Shown here in pieces: positions 8,336 to 17,679 of a DNA stretch of 64,000 nt. Position numbers and translations under genes: made by a program. Numbering within the stretch: position 1 is the first letter of the stretch; the number at the start of each line of letters is the position of its first letter. The stretch comes from Pseudomonas cerasi (GTDB lineage: Bacteria; Pseudomonadota; Gammaproteobacteria; Pseudomonadales; Pseudomonadaceae): contig NZ_LT222319.1 in NCBI RefSeq assembly GCF_900074915.1, forward strand, positions 1,547,001 through 1,611,000, in the 5' to 3' direction. Below the pieces are notes generated by a model, which searched no databases, was not told where the DNA came from, and was given only the letters and a program-made list of their open reading frames with translations.

Positions 8336-9394
8336 ATGACACAGATCTCCGAACGTTTCCTGGTGCAGGCGCATCTTGATGCCAAACAGCCCAGGACGTT
8401 GAGCCCGGCAGAGCAGGCGCGTTACCGTGCCGACATTGCTGAGGAACTCAAGAAGCAGGACGCCGTGCTGGTCGCTCACTATTACTGTGATCCGGTTATC
8501 CAGGCGCTGGCCGAGGAAACCGGTGGCTGCGTGGCCGACTCTCTGGAAATGGCGCGCTTCAGCAATAACCACGCGGCCAGTACTGTGCTGGTGGCGGGTG
8601 TACGTTTCATGGGCGAAACCGCGAAGATCCTCAACCCGGAAAAACGCGTGTTCATGCCGACGCTTGAGGCCACCTGCTCGCTCGATGTGGGGTGCCCGGT
8701 CGATGAGTTTTCCGCTTTTTGCGACCAGCATCCGGAGCGTACGGTGGTGGTGTATGCCAACACCTCGGCAGCGGTCAAAGCCCGTGCGGACTGGGTAGTG
8801 ACCTCAGGCTGTGCGCTGGAGATCGTCGAGAGTCTGATGGACAACGGTGAGAAAATCATCTGGGCGCCAGACAAGCACCTGGGCCGCTACATTCAGCGTG
8901 AAACCGGTGCCGACATGCTGTTGTGGGACGGTGCCTGCATCGTCCACGAAGAGTTCAAATCCAAGCAGCTCGAAGACATGAAAGCCTTGTACCCCGAAGC
9001 TGCGATTCTGGTTCACCCGGAGTCGCCGGAAGCGGTCATCGAGCTGGCTGACGTGGTCGGCTCCACCAGCCAGATGATTGCTGCAGCGCAACGCTTGCCC
9101 AACAAGACGTTCATCGTCGCCACTGACCGCGGCATCTTCTACAAGATGCAGCAGCTGTGTCCGGACAAGATCTTTATCGAGGCGCCTACGGCCGGTAACG
9201 GCGCGGCGTGCCGGAGTTGCGCACATTGCCCGTGGATGGCGATGAATACGCTTGAGCGCACCTTGCAGTGCCTGCGTGAGGGCGGTAACGAGATATTCGT
9301 CGACCCGGCGCTGATCCCCAATGCCGTGCGCCCATTGCAACGCATGCTGGACTTCACTCAGGCAGCGCGCTTGCGACAGGCAGGCAACGCCTGA
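8336..9394 (+). CDS. nadA: quinolinate synthase
   Basis: The protein has 352 residues from the ATG at 8336 ([11 protein letters not shown]), the family's usual length in Pseudomonas. The longer frame back to 8246 lacks conserved sequence. NadA condenses iminoaspartate with dihydroxyacetone phosphate to quinolinate in NAD synthesis, using a [4Fe-4S] cluster. Visible signatures are [41 protein letters not shown] and the C-terminal [13 protein letters not shown], which supplies one cluster ligand. It stands alone, facing bepA across a shared terminator. In several pseudomonads tRNA-Lys genes, known ICE attachment sites, lie upstream of nadA; none is visible here, since ICE sequence begins about 1 kb upstream. 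Confidence 0.96.
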   Translation: MTQISERFLVQAHLDAKQPRTLSPAEQARYRADIAEELKKQDAVLVAHYYCDPVIQALAEETGGCVADSLEMARFSNNHAASTVLVAGVRFMGETAKILNPEKRVFMPTLEATCSLDVGCPVDEFSAFCDQHPERTVVVYANTSAAVKARADWVVTSGCALEIVESLMDNGEKIIWAPDKHLGRYIQRETGADMLLWDGACIVHEEFKSKQLEDMKALYPEAAILVHPESPEAVIELADVVGSTSQMIAAAQRLPNKTFIVATDRGIFYKMQQLCPDKIFIEAPTAGNGAACRSCAHCPWMAMNTLERTLQCLREGGNEIFVDPALIPNAVRPLQRMLDFTQAARLRQAGNA

Positions 9395-9403
9395 CCGCTG
9401 TGA

Positions 9404-9436
9404 TGAAAAAGCCCGACTGAAGCGCCGGGCTTTTCA
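9404..9436. terminator. bidirectional terminator between nadA and bepA
   Basis: AAAAAGCCCG and CGGGCTTTT form a stem with A-run and T-run on either side, so it can end both the nadA transcript and the convergent bepA transcript. Confidence 0.85.
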
Positions 9437-9472
9437 TTTGTGGTCGCGTATCGGGCGCCTTGCGCCGGACGA

Positions 9473-10906
9473 TCAGTTCATCATGTCCTTGACCATCCGC
9501 TCCTGCTCGATCAGATCCTTTTGCCGCGCATCGATCCGCGATGCCAGCTGAAAATTATTGGCCGCACGGCGTTTGGCGAAGTCCAGCTGCTGGATCGCCT
9601 GACGGAAATCACCGACCAGCGCAAAGTACTCGGCGCGCGCCTGATGCAGTCCGATGGTGTTGCCATTCAGGCCACGGGTTTCCGCCACGACGTACCAGAT
9701 GTCCGGATCGTCCGGGCGGGTCTTGAGCAGGGCTTCAAGGCTTTTCTCGGCTTCGGCCGTGCGGTTCTGCTTGAGCAGCACGTCGATACGCACGTCGTTG
9801 AGCGGATAATTGCCGGGGTACAGCGTCAGCATGCGATCGACACGCTGCTGCGCATCGGCCAGCCGGTTATTGGTGATGTCCAGATCGATCTGCGTCAGGT
9901 TGTAGGTAATGTCGTTCGGCGCTTTTTCGAGCAATGGCTTGAGGGTTTCCCTGGCCTCGTTCAACTGTCCGCCCTTGATCTGTGCGATGGCCAGGCCATA
10001 GCGCGCCGGATCGGATTTCGGGTTTTCAACCAGTTGCGCACGGAAGCGCTTGGCGGCGATGCCAGGCGTTTCTTCATAGATCAGTGCCACGCGGGCGCGC
10101 ATCAGTTGATACAGCGCGCTGTCTTCCTTACCGCCCGGTTTGGCCTGTTCGGCACGGTTGCGTGTGTCGGCGATCCGCGATTCGCTGACCGGGTGAGTCA
10201 GCAGAAACTCCGGAGGTCTGGCGTCGAATCGATATTGGCGCATTAGGCGCTCGAACATGGTCGGCATGTTACGCGGGTCATAACCGGCCTTCTCCAGGTT
10301 GAGAATGCCGATGCGGTCGGCCTCCTGCTCGTTCTGGCGTGAAAAGCGCCGTTGCTCCTGGATCGCGGCGGCCTGTGAGCCGGCGATGGTGGCGATACCC
10401 GCATCACCCGCGCCTGCGGCTGCCATGACGATACCTGCCAGCATCGCGGCCATGACTGGCACCTGCATGCGTTGCTGGGCTTCTATGCCTCTGGCGAAGT
10501 GGCGCTGCGACAAGTGAGCCAGCTCGTGAGCCAGTACCGAAGCGTACTCGCCCTCGGTCTGAGCATTGAGAAACAGACCGCCGTTGACGCCGATGATCCC
10601 GCCGGGTGCGGCAAAGGCGTTGAGTTGCGGGCTGTTGATCAGGATGAATTCAAGCCGCCGGTCCTGAACCTGACTGGTCTCGGCAAGGCTGTAGACCGAG
10701 GTTTCGACGTAGTCCTTGAGCTGCGGGTCCGACAGCTGCGCCACCTGGCCGCGCAGCAACCCCAGCCACGCACGGCCCAGACGGTGCTCCTGTTCGGGAG
10801 AGACAATCGAGGAGCTGGCGTCACCCAGTGAGGGGAGGTCATCCGCCATGCCGTGTGTAGCGAACAGGCAGGCGAGAGTGAGCAGTGTAGGACGCAAAAA
10901 ATTCAT
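9473..10906 (-). CDS. bepA: BepA-like periplasmic M48 metalloprotease with TPR repeats
   Basis: The protein has 477 residues. The signal peptide is about residues 1-21 (GMA before DDLPS). The M48 zinc site is HELAH at 127-131, with the later ligand in NEQEADRIG. The C-terminal ~200 residues are helical repeats of TPR type (for example YGLAIAQIKGGQLNEA, LADAQQRVDRMLTLYP). In E. coli BepA degrades or rescues stalled outer-membrane proteins such as LptD at the BAM complex. It is transcribed away from the TusA-like gene and towards nadA, the usual arrangement in Pseudomonas. Confidence 0.93.
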   Translation of the reverse strand: MNFLRPTLLTLACLFATHGMADDLPSLGDASSSIVSPEQEHRLGRAWLGLLRGQVAQLSDPQLKDYVETSVYSLAETSQVQDRRLEFILINSPQLNAFAAPGGIIGVNGGLFLNAQTEGEYASVLAHELAHLSQRHFARGIEAQQRMQVPVMAAMLAGIVMAAAGAGDAGIATIAGSQAAAIQEQRRFSRQNEQEADRIGILNLEKAGYDPRNMPTMFERLMRQYRFDARPPEFLLTHPVSESRIADTRNRAEQAKPGGKEDSALYQLMRARVALIYEETPGIAAKRFRAQLVENPKSDPARYGLAIAQIKGGQLNEARETLKPLLEKAPNDITYNLTQIDLDITNNRLADAQQRVDRMLTLYPGNYPLNDVRIDVLLKQNRTAEAEKSLEALLKTRPDDPDIWYVVAETRGLNGNTIGLHQARAEYFALVGDFRQAIQQLDFAKRRAANNFQLASRIDARQKDLIEQERMVKDMMN

Positions 10907-11046
10907 GCACGAAGCTCTGGTCAGAAGAACCTGTACTGTAGCTGGCTCAATGGCGTGCTGACCAGAGTGAGGTATTCTTGCCGCCTTGTTCGTGCTGCCT
11001 TTTCGGACCCGCTTTGTAATTCGATGTGTCCGCCTGGAGAGAAACG

Positions 11047-11298
11047 ATGTCTGACGCTGTAGTGCGCCCCGAGGTCTGTGATGCCGAACTGGATGCCAGT
11101 GGTCTCAACTGTCCGCTGCCCCTGCTGAAAGCCAAGATGGAGCTCAACCGCCTGGCCAGCGGCGCGGTGCTTAAAGTCATTGCCACCGATGCCGGTTCGC
11201 AGCGCGATTTTCGAACCTTTGCCAGGCTTGCCGGGCATGAGTTGCTGTATGAAGAGGTCGATGCTGGCATTTATCGTTACTGGCTGCGCAAGGCCTGA
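11047..11298 (+). CDS. TusA/SirA-family sulfur carrier protein
   Basis: The protein has 83 residues from the ATG at 11047, preceded by GGAGAGAAACG. It has the family signature around the sulfur-binding cysteine, LDASGLNCPLPLLKAKMELN, with the CPxP motif, then a beta-alpha-beta fold. TusA-like proteins carry persulfide sulfur to tRNA thiolation or molybdenum cofactor. The P. aeruginosa gene at this position (PA1006, from memory) was linked to molybdenum homeostasis and nitrate use, so that is a more likely role than tRNA thiolation. The perM-like gene follows 35 bp later, probably in the same transcript. Confidence 0.9.
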   Translation: MSDAVVRPEVCDAELDASGLNCPLPLLKAKMELNRLASGAVLKVIATDAGSQRDFRTFARLAGHELLYEEVDAGIYRYWLRKA

Positions 11299-11333
11299 TC
11301 CATTGCTGCGGTTTTTTTCGAAAAGGATGTTTG

Positions 11334-12404
11334 ATGTTCAATGTGCTTCGCAATTGGGTGCAACGCTATTTCTCTGACGAGGAAGCGGTGGTCCTGGCAG
11401 TTTTGCTGTTTCTGGCGTTCACCCTTGTCCTGACGCTGGGCGGCATGCTGGCGCCGGTTCTCGCCGGTCTGGTGCTGGCGTTTCTGATGCATGGTCTGGT
11501 CAGCGCTCTGGAACGCCTGCGCATGCCTGAAATGGCCGCCGTCGGTCTGGTCTTCACCCTGTTCATCGGCGTATTGCTGGTGTTCCTGCTGGTGTTGGTG
11601 CCTCTGCTCTGGCATCAGTTGATCACCTTGTTCAACGAAGCACCGGGCATGCTTGCCAAGTGGCAGTCGGTACTGCTGTTGCTGCCCGAGCGTTATCCGC
11701 ATCTGGTGTCCGACGAGCAAGTGCTGCTGGCCATTGAAGTCGCCCGTGGTGAAGTGGGCAAGATCGGTCAGTTGGCTCTGACGTTCTCGATCTCCAGTCT
11801 GCCTCTGCTGGTAAACCTGATGATCTATCTGGTGCTGGTACCGATTCTGGTGTTCTTCTTCCTCAAGGATCGGCACATGATCGGCCGCTGGGCGCGTGGT
11901 TATCTGCCCCGTGAGCGTGCCTTGATCAACCGGGTGGCGGATGAGATGAAGCGCCAGATTGCCAATTACATTCGCGGCAAGGTCATCGAGATTTTCATCT
12001 GTGGTGGCGTGACCTACATCGCTTTCGCCGCGCTCGGGCTCAATTACGCGGCGCTGCTGGCAATGCTGGTCGGCATATCGGTGGTCGTGCCTTATGTCGG
12101 CGCAGTGGTGGTCACCGTGCCGGTGGCGTTGATCGGTCTGTTTCAGTGGGGTTGGGGTGATCAGTTCATCTACCTGATGATCGCTCACGGGATCATTCAG
12201 GCGCTGGATGGCAACGTGCTTGTGCCTCTGTTGTTTTCCGAGGCCGTCAATCTGCACCCGGTCGCAATCATCTGCGCCGTGCTGTTGTTCGGTGGGCTGT
12301 GGGGGTTCTGGGGGATCTTCTTTGCGATTCCGCTGGCCACGCTGTTCAAGGCCGTGCTCGACGCCTGGCCACGCAATGAGCCGACGGTAGCCCCGTTGCT
12401 TTGA
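11334..12404 (+). CDS. AI-2E family transporter (PerM-like)
   Basis: The protein has 356 residues from the ATG at 11334, 6 bases after AAAAGGA; a TTG one codon earlier is a less likely start. It has the AI-2E/UPF0118 layout: two N-terminal membrane helices (about 20-60), a hydrophobic pair near 68-90, a cytoplasmic/periplasmic helical region, then four or five helices from about 150 onwards, with the family motif GVTYIAFAALGLNYAALLAMLVG. Members export small molecules or ions; the name does not prove autoinducer transport. It follows the TusA-like gene closely and ends facing bcp. Confidence 0.9.
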   Translation: MFNVLRNWVQRYFSDEEAVVLAVLLFLAFTLVLTLGGMLAPVLAGLVLAFLMHGLVSALERLRMPEMAAVGLVFTLFIGVLLVFLLVLVPLLWHQLITLFNEAPGMLAKWQSVLLLLPERYPHLVSDEQVLLAIEVARGEVGKIGQLALTFSISSLPLLVNLMIYLVLVPILVFFFLKDRHMIGRWARGYLPRERALINRVADEMKRQIANYIRGKVIEIFICGGVTYIAFAALGLNYAALLAMLVGISVVVPYVGAVVVTVPVALIGLFQWGWGDQFIYLMIAHGIIQALDGNVLVPLLFSEAVNLHPVAIICAVLLFGGLWGFWGIFFAIPLATLFKAVLDAWPRNEPTVAPLL

Positions 12405-12432
12405 CGCGATTATTGCGACAGCAGGACTGAAT

Positions 12433-12459
12433 CGCTGCGGCACCTTGCGCGCCGCAGCG
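12433..12459. terminator. hairpin between convergent perM-like and bcp genes
   Basis: CGCTGCGGC (12433-12441) pairs perfectly with GCCGCAGCG (12451-12459). There is no clear T-run on either side, so termination is inferred from its place between convergent genes. Confidence 0.45.
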
Positions 12460-12470
12460 GGGCATGCCGA

Positions 12471-12944
12471 TCAGCCTTTGTTCAGGGCTTCGGCCTGCGC
12501 CAATACTTCAGCCACATGGCCTGGCACTTTCACACCGCGCCATTCCTGACGCAGTACGCCTTCCTTGTCGATCAGGAAGGTGCTGCGGTCGACGCCCAGG
12601 TATTCCTTGCCGTAGAGCTTCTTGAGCTTGATGACGTCGAACAGTTGGCAGACAGCTTCGTCCTTGTCCGAAATCAGCTCGAACGGGAACGACTGCTTGG
12701 CCTTGAAGTTTTCGTGGGTCTTCAGGCTGTCCCGGGAAACACCGAGCACAACCGTGTTGGCTGCCTGAAACTGCGCGATGTGGTCACGAAAGTCCTGGCC
12801 CTGCGTGGTGCAGCCGGGCGTGTTGTCTTTCGGGTAAAAATAAATCACGACCTGCTGACCCTTGAGCGCAGACAGCTCGACAGTCTGTCCGCTGGTAGCG
12901 GGTGCCTGAAAATCGGGAACCGGATGATCTACTGTGACAGTCAT
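12471..12944 (-). CDS. bcp: thioredoxin-dependent peroxiredoxin (Bcp/PrxQ)
   Basis: The protein has 157 residues. The peroxidatic cysteine is Cys45 in the motif YPKDNTPGCTTQ; the fold and length are those of Bcp/PrxQ, which reduce hydrogen and organic peroxides with thioredoxin. At position 50, where E. coli Bcp has its resolving cysteine, this protein has Gln; another Cys is at 99. It therefore differs from the E. coli type and may use Cys99 or act as a 1-Cys enzyme. It lies 9 bp after the GcvR-like gene and is probably co-transcribed, as in other Pseudomonas. Confidence 0.93.
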   Translation of the reverse strand: MTVTVDHPVPDFQAPATSGQTVELSALKGQQVVIYFYPKDNTPGCTTQGQDFRDHIAQFQAANTVVLGVSRDSLKTHENFKAKQSFPFELISDKDEAVCQLFDVIKLKKLYGKEYLGVDRSTFLIDKEGVLRQEWRGVKVPGHVAEVLAQAEALNKG

Positions 12945-12953
12945 GAGGACTCC

Positions 12954-13517
12954 TTACATTGGGGCTTGTGGGCGCCAGGGTTCGATCAGTGCGTCCAGAT
13001 TCAACGCGTCGGCGAAATCGAGGAATTGATCGCGCAGCCAGCTGATCTGCGTCCCGGCAGGCAGTGTCACCGTGAACGTGGCGTTGAGCATGGTGCCGCC
13101 GGTCTGCGGAGCCTGATAGGTGTCGCAGATCAGGTTCTCCAGCTCGACATTGTGGTCGATGAAGAACTGGCACAGCTCATTGATGATGTCCGGGCGGTAC
13201 GCCGAGCTGACGTAGGCCACGTAGGGCAGGGCTTCCGGACGGTTCTCCAGCGTGGCGCTGCGCACGACGCTGGTCGTGAACGCATGCTTCTTGGAGAGAC
13301 TCGCCAGGCCGGTTTCAAGGCGCGCCAGAGCGTCCCAGCTGCCCGACACCTGAAGAATCAGCGCACTGCACTCGCCGTGGCGGGTGAGGCGCGAGGTGAC
13401 GACCGAGCAGCGGTTTTCATGGCTGGCGCGGCACAGGACGTTGGTCAGCTCCATGGGGTTTGCGCCAAGGGCACTGATGACAAGGAATTGTTCGCGAACT
13501 GTGGGGGTGGACGACAT
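12954..13517 (-). CDS. gcvR: GcvR-like ACT-domain regulator
   Basis: The protein has 187 residues with two ACT-type domains: about 8-85 (VREQFLVISALGANPMELTN...) and about 98-180 (YVAYVSSAYRPDIINELCQFF). This is the layout of GcvR, which in E. coli binds GcvA and represses the glycine cleavage operon. Pseudomonas homologues keep the fold, but direct evidence for the same target is thin, so the symbol is by similarity. It is transcribed divergently from dapA and is followed at once by bcp. Confidence 0.85.
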   Translation of the reverse strand: MSSTPTVREQFLVISALGANPMELTNVLCRASHENRCSVVTSRLTRHGECSALILQVSGSWDALARLETGLASLSKKHAFTTSVVRSATLENRPEALPYVAYVSSAYRPDIINELCQFFIDHNVELENLICDTYQAPQTGGTMLNATFTVTLPAGTQISWLRDQFLDFADALNLDALIEPWRPQAPM

Positions 13518-13842
13518 GCAGCATTCCTAGACGATGAGCGGTCGGTACTTTTTCGGACTTGCGGGGCTGTTTCGACAATCGATGGCGCAAGATAACTTGC
13601 CGGGTCCCTCGGCGCCTGGCCTGCATGGATATACCATGACTGGGCTGGAGTGCGCTGGGGCAGGGCTTCTGGCGACAAATTCGACCGATTGAGCGAGGTG
13701 CGCAGGTGACCAGTACCGATCAAAGGACGAAGGGTAGCGAAAACCATCGCTCAGGGGAATGCTCAGAGCGCGGTACTTCGCTTGTACAAGGCTGATAGCG
13801 CCAGTACCATTACGGCTCTCTTTTTCCGGCAGGAGCGGTTGC
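13518..13842. other. intergenic region between gcvR and dapA
   Basis: These 325 bp hold the divergent control regions of gcvR/bcp and dapA. The open frames on both strands look like shadows with no family features. The dapA ribosome site GCAGGAG is at 13830-13836. I see no convincing promoter hexamers or operator. Confidence 0.5.
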
Positions 13843-14721
13843 ATGATTGCGGGCAGTATGGTGGCACTGGTCACACCAATGGATGCACAAGGTCGTCTGG
13901 ACTGGGACAGCCTGAGCAAACTGGTTGACTTCCACTTGCAAGAGGGCACCAACGCCATTGTTGCCGTAGGCACCACCGGTGAATCGGCGACGCTGGATGT
14001 GAACGAACACATCGAAGTCATCCGCCGGGTGGTCACTCAGGTTGCAGGTCGCATTCCGGTCATCGCCGGTACAGGCGCCAATTCGACGCGTGAAGCCGTC
14101 GAACTGACCACCAACGCCAAAAATGCGGGTGCCGACGCGTGCCTGCTGGTGACGCCCTACTACAACAAGCCGACTCAGGAAGGCCTGTTCCAGAATTTCA
14201 GCCACATCGCCAATGCCGTCGACATCCCGCAGATCCTCTACAACGTGCCGGGCCGTACGGCCTGCGACATGCTGCCAGAGACCGTTGCGCGTCTGTCGAC
14301 GGTAAAAAACATCGTCGGCATCAAGGAAGCCACCGGCAACCTGCAACGCGCCAAGGACATCCTGGCCAGCGTCAGCAGCGATTTTCTGGTGTACTCCGGC
14401 GACGACGCTACAGCAGTCGAGTTGATGCTGCTGGGTGGCAAGGGCAATATTTCCGTCACCGCCAACGTTGCACCGCGCGCCATGAGCGATCTGTGCGCAG
14501 CGGCCATGCGTGGCGATGCGCAAACGGCCCGGGCGATTCACGAAAAGCTCATGCCGCTCAACAACACCCTGTTCATCGAATCCAACCCTATCCCCGTGAA
14601 GTGGGCCTTGCATGAAATGGGTTTGATGCCAGACGGTATCCGTCTGCCGCTTACCTGGCTCAGCGAAGCCTGTCATGAACCGCTGCGTCAGGCCATGCGC
14701 CAGTCCGGCGTCCTGGTTTAA
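13843..14721 (+). CDS. dapA: 4-hydroxy-tetrahydrodipicolinate synthase
   Basis: The protein has 292 residues from the ATG at 13843 ([13 protein letters not shown]), with AGGAG 7 bases before it; the upstream extension is not conserved. DapA condenses aspartate semialdehyde and pyruvate in the lysine/diaminopimelate pathway. The Schiff-base lysine is Lys161 in [14 protein letters not shown] is at 43-48, the YY pair at 106-107 and Tyr133/Arg138 in YNVPGR. The downstream bamC follows after 18 bp, so the two are translated from one message, the usual Pseudomonas arrangement linking cell-wall precursor and outer-membrane assembly genes. Confidence 0.97.
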   Translation: MIAGSMVALVTPMDAQGRLDWDSLSKLVDFHLQEGTNAIVAVGTTGESATLDVNEHIEVIRRVVTQVAGRIPVIAGTGANSTREAVELTTNAKNAGADACLLVTPYYNKPTQEGLFQNFSHIANAVDIPQILYNVPGRTACDMLPETVARLSTVKNIVGIKEATGNLQRAKDILASVSSDFLVYSGDDATAVELMLLGGKGNISVTANVAPRAMSDLCAAAMRGDAQTARAIHEKLMPLNNTLFIESNPIPVKWALHEMGLMPDGIRLPLTWLSEACHEPLRQAMRQSGVLV

Positions 14722-14739
14722 TTGAGGAAGTATCACGCA

Positions 14740-15858
14740 ATGAAGCGATTGGCCGGACTTTCCGCACTTGCTCTTATTATCTCCAGCACCAGCGGTTGCG
14801 GTTGGCTCTGGGGCGAAGATGGTTACTTCCGTGATCGCGGCAGCGATTACCTCCAGGCGACCCAGACCCCGCCCATGCAGTTGCCCGCCGATGTTAGCGG
14901 CGTCAAACGCCTGGATCCTTTGCTGCCGATCCCGCGTAACGTGGCTGACAGCACCCAGAAAGACGGCGAGTACATCGTGCCGCGTCCTCAGCCGCTGGGC
15001 ACGACTTCCGAGTCGAGCGACTTCAGCCTGCAGAAGAGTGGCGATGCGCGCTGGATCCTGGCTCAGCGCCAGCCTGCCGAAGTCTGGCCGGTGGCTCATC
15101 AGTATTTCGAAGACAACGGTTTCCGTATCGCCGAAGAGCGTCCGCAGACAGGCGAGTTCAGCTCCTCGTGGCAGCGCCTCGATGAGTTGTCCGCTTCGGT
15201 GGCCAAGCGTCTGAGCGCCGCTGGCGTCACCGCCGATGCAGAAACCCGCGTGCGGGTGCGTATCGAGCCGGGCGTGCAGCGCAATACCAGTGAAGTCTAC
15301 GTGGTCAGCGTCGAGCGTCCTGCCGGCAGCACTGCCGACGTGGCTTTCCCGACGCGCACCACCAACCTGGGCCTCGATGCCGCACTGACCGACGATCTGC
15401 TGGCCAGCATGGGCCGCAACGCCGAGAAGGGCGGCTCTATTTCCCTGTTGGCGGCACGTGACTACGACACCCCGAGCCGTGTTGCCTTGAGCGAAGACGG
15501 CAGCGGTAACCCGGTATTGAACCTCGGTGCCGATCTGGACCGCGCATGGTCGAGTGTTGGCCGCGCCCTGGATCAGGGCGACTGGCGTGTCGAGGACATC
15601 AACCGCAGTCTGGGTCTGTACTACATCAACCTGGCTGAAAAGGCCAAAACGCCTGAAAACGAGCCTGGTTTCTTCGGCAGGATGTTTGGCAGCAAGTCGA
15701 CCAAGGAAGAGATCGATGCCCGTGCCGAGCGCTATCAAGTCCGCCTGAGCAAGGTCGGTGACAACGTTCAAGTGACCGTCGAGAAGAACATCAACACCGT
15801 TGCGCCAGCGGATATCGCGCGCCGGGTGTTGAGCGTTATTCAAGACAACCTGGGTTAA
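14740..15858 (+). CDS. bamC: outer membrane assembly lipoprotein BamC
   Basis: The protein has 372 residues from the ATG at 14740, after GAGGAAG at 14724-14730. The signal peptide ends in STSGC, giving a lipidated Cys near residue 20. The N-terminal region ([19 protein letters not shown]...) is the conserved unstructured segment that binds BamD, followed by two helix-grip domains. BamC is a non-essential lipoprotein of the BAM complex that inserts beta-barrel proteins. The next gene starts one base after its stop. Confidence 0.93.
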   Translation: MKRLAGLSALALIISSTSGCGWLWGEDGYFRDRGSDYLQATQTPPMQLPADVSGVKRLDPLLPIPRNVADSTQKDGEYIVPRPQPLGTTSESSDFSLQKSGDARWILAQRQPAEVWPVAHQYFEDNGFRIAEERPQTGEFSSSWQRLDELSASVAKRLSAAGVTADAETRVRVRIEPGVQRNTSEVYVVSVERPAGSTADVAFPTRTTNLGLDAALTDDLLASMGRNAEKGGSISLLAARDYDTPSRVALSEDGSGNPVLNLGADLDRAWSSVGRALDQGDWRVEDINRSLGLYYINLAEKAKTPENEPGFFGRMFGSKSTKEEIDARAERYQVRLSKVGDNVQVTVEKNINTVAPADIARRVLSVIQDNLG

Positions 15859-16617
15859 GTGCGTTTCGCGGTTCTCGGCAGCGGTAGTCGTGGCAACGGC
15901 ACGCTGGTCGCAAGCAACGATACGTGCGTACTGGTCGATTGCGGTTTCTCCTTGCGGGAAACCGAGCGGCGCCTGGCTCGTCTGGGCGTCTCGGCAAGCC
16001 AGCTGAGCGCTATTCTGGTAACCCACGAACATGCCGATCACGTGCATGGCGTGGGTTTGCTGTCGCGGCGCTACAATGTGCCGGTCTACCTCAGCAACGG
16101 GACCTTGCGCGGAATGCGCAAGCCGGTGGAAATTGCCGGCCTCCTGGCAGGCGGGGAGAGTTTGCGGATCGGCGCACTGGACATCGACGTGGTGTCGGTC
16201 GCTCACGATGCGCTCGAGCCGACGCAGTTCGTCTTCAGTGACGGCAAGCGCCGCTTCGGCCTGCTGACCGACCTTGGGTCTTACTGCTCCAACGTATTAC
16301 AGCGTTATCAAGGCCTGGATGCCTTGATGATCGAGGCCAATCACTGTCGCGACATGCTTGCCCGAGGCCAGTATCCGGTCTTTCTCAAGCAGCGCGTGGG
16401 CTGTGAAACAGGTCATTTGAACAACCATCAGGCCGCCAGCCTGGTGAGCGAGCTGGGATGGCAGGACCTTCAGCACTTGGTGCTGGCGCATCTCAGCAGC
16501 AAGAACAACCTGCCGCATCTGGCCCGGCAATGTTTCGTCGACACCCTCGGGTGCGACCCGGACTGGCTGCAACTGGCCGATCAAGATTCAGGGCTCGACT
16601 GGCGACATATCGCCTAG
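15859..16617 (+). CDS. metallo-beta-lactamase fold hydrolase (YycJ/WalJ-like)
   Basis: The protein has 252 residues. It starts with GTG at 15859, directly after the bamC TAA, so translation is probably by reinitiation. The N-terminus RFAVLGSGSRGNGTL and the metal motif THEHADHVHG (HxHxDH) are typical of the YycJ-type metallo-beta-lactamase proteins, thought to be exonucleases or phosphodiesterases. Further ligands are likely the His in EANHC and a C-terminal LAHLSSKNN. The substrate is unknown. It precedes purC by 28 bp. Confidence 0.88.
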   Translation: MRFAVLGSGSRGNGTLVASNDTCVLVDCGFSLRETERRLARLGVSASQLSAILVTHEHADHVHGVGLLSRRYNVPVYLSNGTLRGMRKPVEIAGLLAGGESLRIGALDIDVVSVAHDALEPTQFVFSDGKRRFGLLTDLGSYCSNVLQRYQGLDALMIEANHCRDMLARGQYPVFLKQRVGCETGHLNNHQAASLVSELGWQDLQHLVLAHLSSKNNLPHLARQCFVDTLGCDPDWLQLADQDSGLDWRHIA

Positions 16618-16645
16618 CCCAACTACTTAGCAAGCGGAGCCCATC

Positions 16646-17356
16646 ATGGAAAAACGTGAAGAACTCTACCGCGGCAAAGCCAAATCGGTTTACAAGACTG
16701 ACGACGCTGACCGCTTGATCCTGCTGTTCCGCAACGACACCTCGGCGTTCGACGGCAAGCGCATCGAACAGCTGGACCGTAAAGGCATGGTGAACAACAA
16801 GTTCAACGCCTTCATCATGCAGAAGCTTGAAGAGGCGGGTATCCCCACCCAATTCGACAAGCTGCTGGGCGACAACGAGTGCCTGGTCAAGAAGCTCGAC
16901 ATGATCCCGGTCGAATGCGTCGTGCGTAACTGCGCCGCTGGCAGCCTGGTCAAGCGTCTGGGCATCGAAGAGGGCACCAGGCTCAATCCGTACACCTTCG
17001 AACTGTTCCTCAAGGACGACGCCAAGGGCGACCCGTTCATCAACGAATCCCACGTTGTGGCATTCGGCTGGGGTACCGCCGAGCAACTGGTTCGCATGAA
17101 AGAGCTGTCGATCAAGGTCAACGACGTGTTGACCAAGCTGTTTGACGACGCTGGCCTGCTGCTGGTCGACTTCAAACTCGAGTTCGGCGTATTCCACGGT
17201 GAAATCGTCCTTGGCGACGAATTCAGCCCTGACGGCTGCCGTCTCTGGGACAAAGACACCCGCAAGAAAATGGACAAGGACCGCTTCCGTCAGGGTCTGG
17301 GCGACGTTATCGAAGCTTATGAAGAAGTCGCAAACCGTCTGGGCGTGCCGCTGTAA
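16646..17356 (+). CDS. purC: phosphoribosylaminoimidazole-succinocarboxamide synthase
   Basis: The protein has 236 residues, normal for bacterial PurC (SAICAR synthetase), which joins aspartate to CAIR in purine synthesis with ATP. Signatures are [13 protein letters not shown] at the N-terminus, [13 protein letters not shown] in the middle and LVDFKLEFG plus [12 protein letters not shown] near the C-terminus. It is the last gene of the dapA-bamC-MBL-purC run and is followed by a hairpin and tRNA-Ser. Confidence 0.97.
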   Translation: MEKREELYRGKAKSVYKTDDADRLILLFRNDTSAFDGKRIEQLDRKGMVNNKFNAFIMQKLEEAGIPTQFDKLLGDNECLVKKLDMIPVECVVRNCAAGSLVKRLGIEEGTRLNPYTFELFLKDDAKGDPFINESHVVAFGWGTAEQLVRMKELSIKVNDVLTKLFDDAGLLLVDFKLEFGVFHGEIVLGDEFSPDGCRLWDKDTRKKMDKDRFRQGLGDVIEAYEEVANRLGVPL

Positions 17357-17398
17357 GCGGAAAAAGCACGCAAGCGCTTGATAGCACGAAAAAAAACA

Positions 17399-17420
17399 GC
17401 AGAAGGGCTTCGCCTTCTGC
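17399..17420 (-). terminator. hairpin with a strong T-run on the minus strand
   Basis: GCAGAAGG and CCTTCTGC form an 8-bp stem around GCTTCG. On the minus strand it is followed by TGTTTTTTTT, so it reads as a Rho-independent terminator for leftward transcripts. On the plus strand, after purC, the T-run is poor. Confidence 0.5.
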
Positions 17421-17447
17421 GTTGATGCTGTTATGATGCGCGCCGTT

Positions 17448-17537
17448 GGAGAGATGCCAGAGTGGCCGAATGGGACGGATTCGAAATCCGTTGTACCTTC
17501 ACCGGTACCTAGGGTTCGAATCCCTATCTCTCCGCCA
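17448..17537 (+). tRNA. tRNA-Ser(CGA)
   Basis: It has 90 bases with encoded CCA. The acceptor GGAGAGA (17448-17454) pairs with TCTCTCC (17527-17533). The anticodon loop TTCGAAA gives anticodon CGA, reading TCG. A long variable arm (TTGTACCTTCACCGGTACCTA region) and the T-loop GGTTCGAATCC confirm serine type. A TATGAT at 17432-17437 could be the -10 element. A strong hairpin terminator follows. Confidence 0.96.
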
Positions 17538-17547
17538 TTATTTATCC

Positions 17548-17575
17548 AAAAAGCCCCGCAATGCGGGGCTTTTTG
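17548..17575. terminator. terminator after tRNA-Ser
   Basis: AAAAAGCCCCGC and GCGGGGCTTTTT form a 12-bp stem around a 3-base loop. It works in either direction, so it can also end the leftward oxidoreductase transcript. Confidence 0.9.
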
Positions 17576-17679
17576 GTTTCCGGGATTTGATGATCCTCAG
17601 CCCAGCCCCTCACTTCTATCCTGAAAGGCTACTTTACCGTGAGACCAGCCGAGCCACCGCTTGAGCGCGGTGCCTCATC

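Noticed and set aside
12516-13595. 359-residue plus-strand frame
   Set aside because: Antisense to bcp and gcvR with no conserved motif.
13810-16206. 798-residue open frame on the minus strand
   Set aside because: It is antisense to dapA, bamC and the metallo-beta-lactamase gene, which are all clear; high GC leaves long empty frames and this one has no family features.
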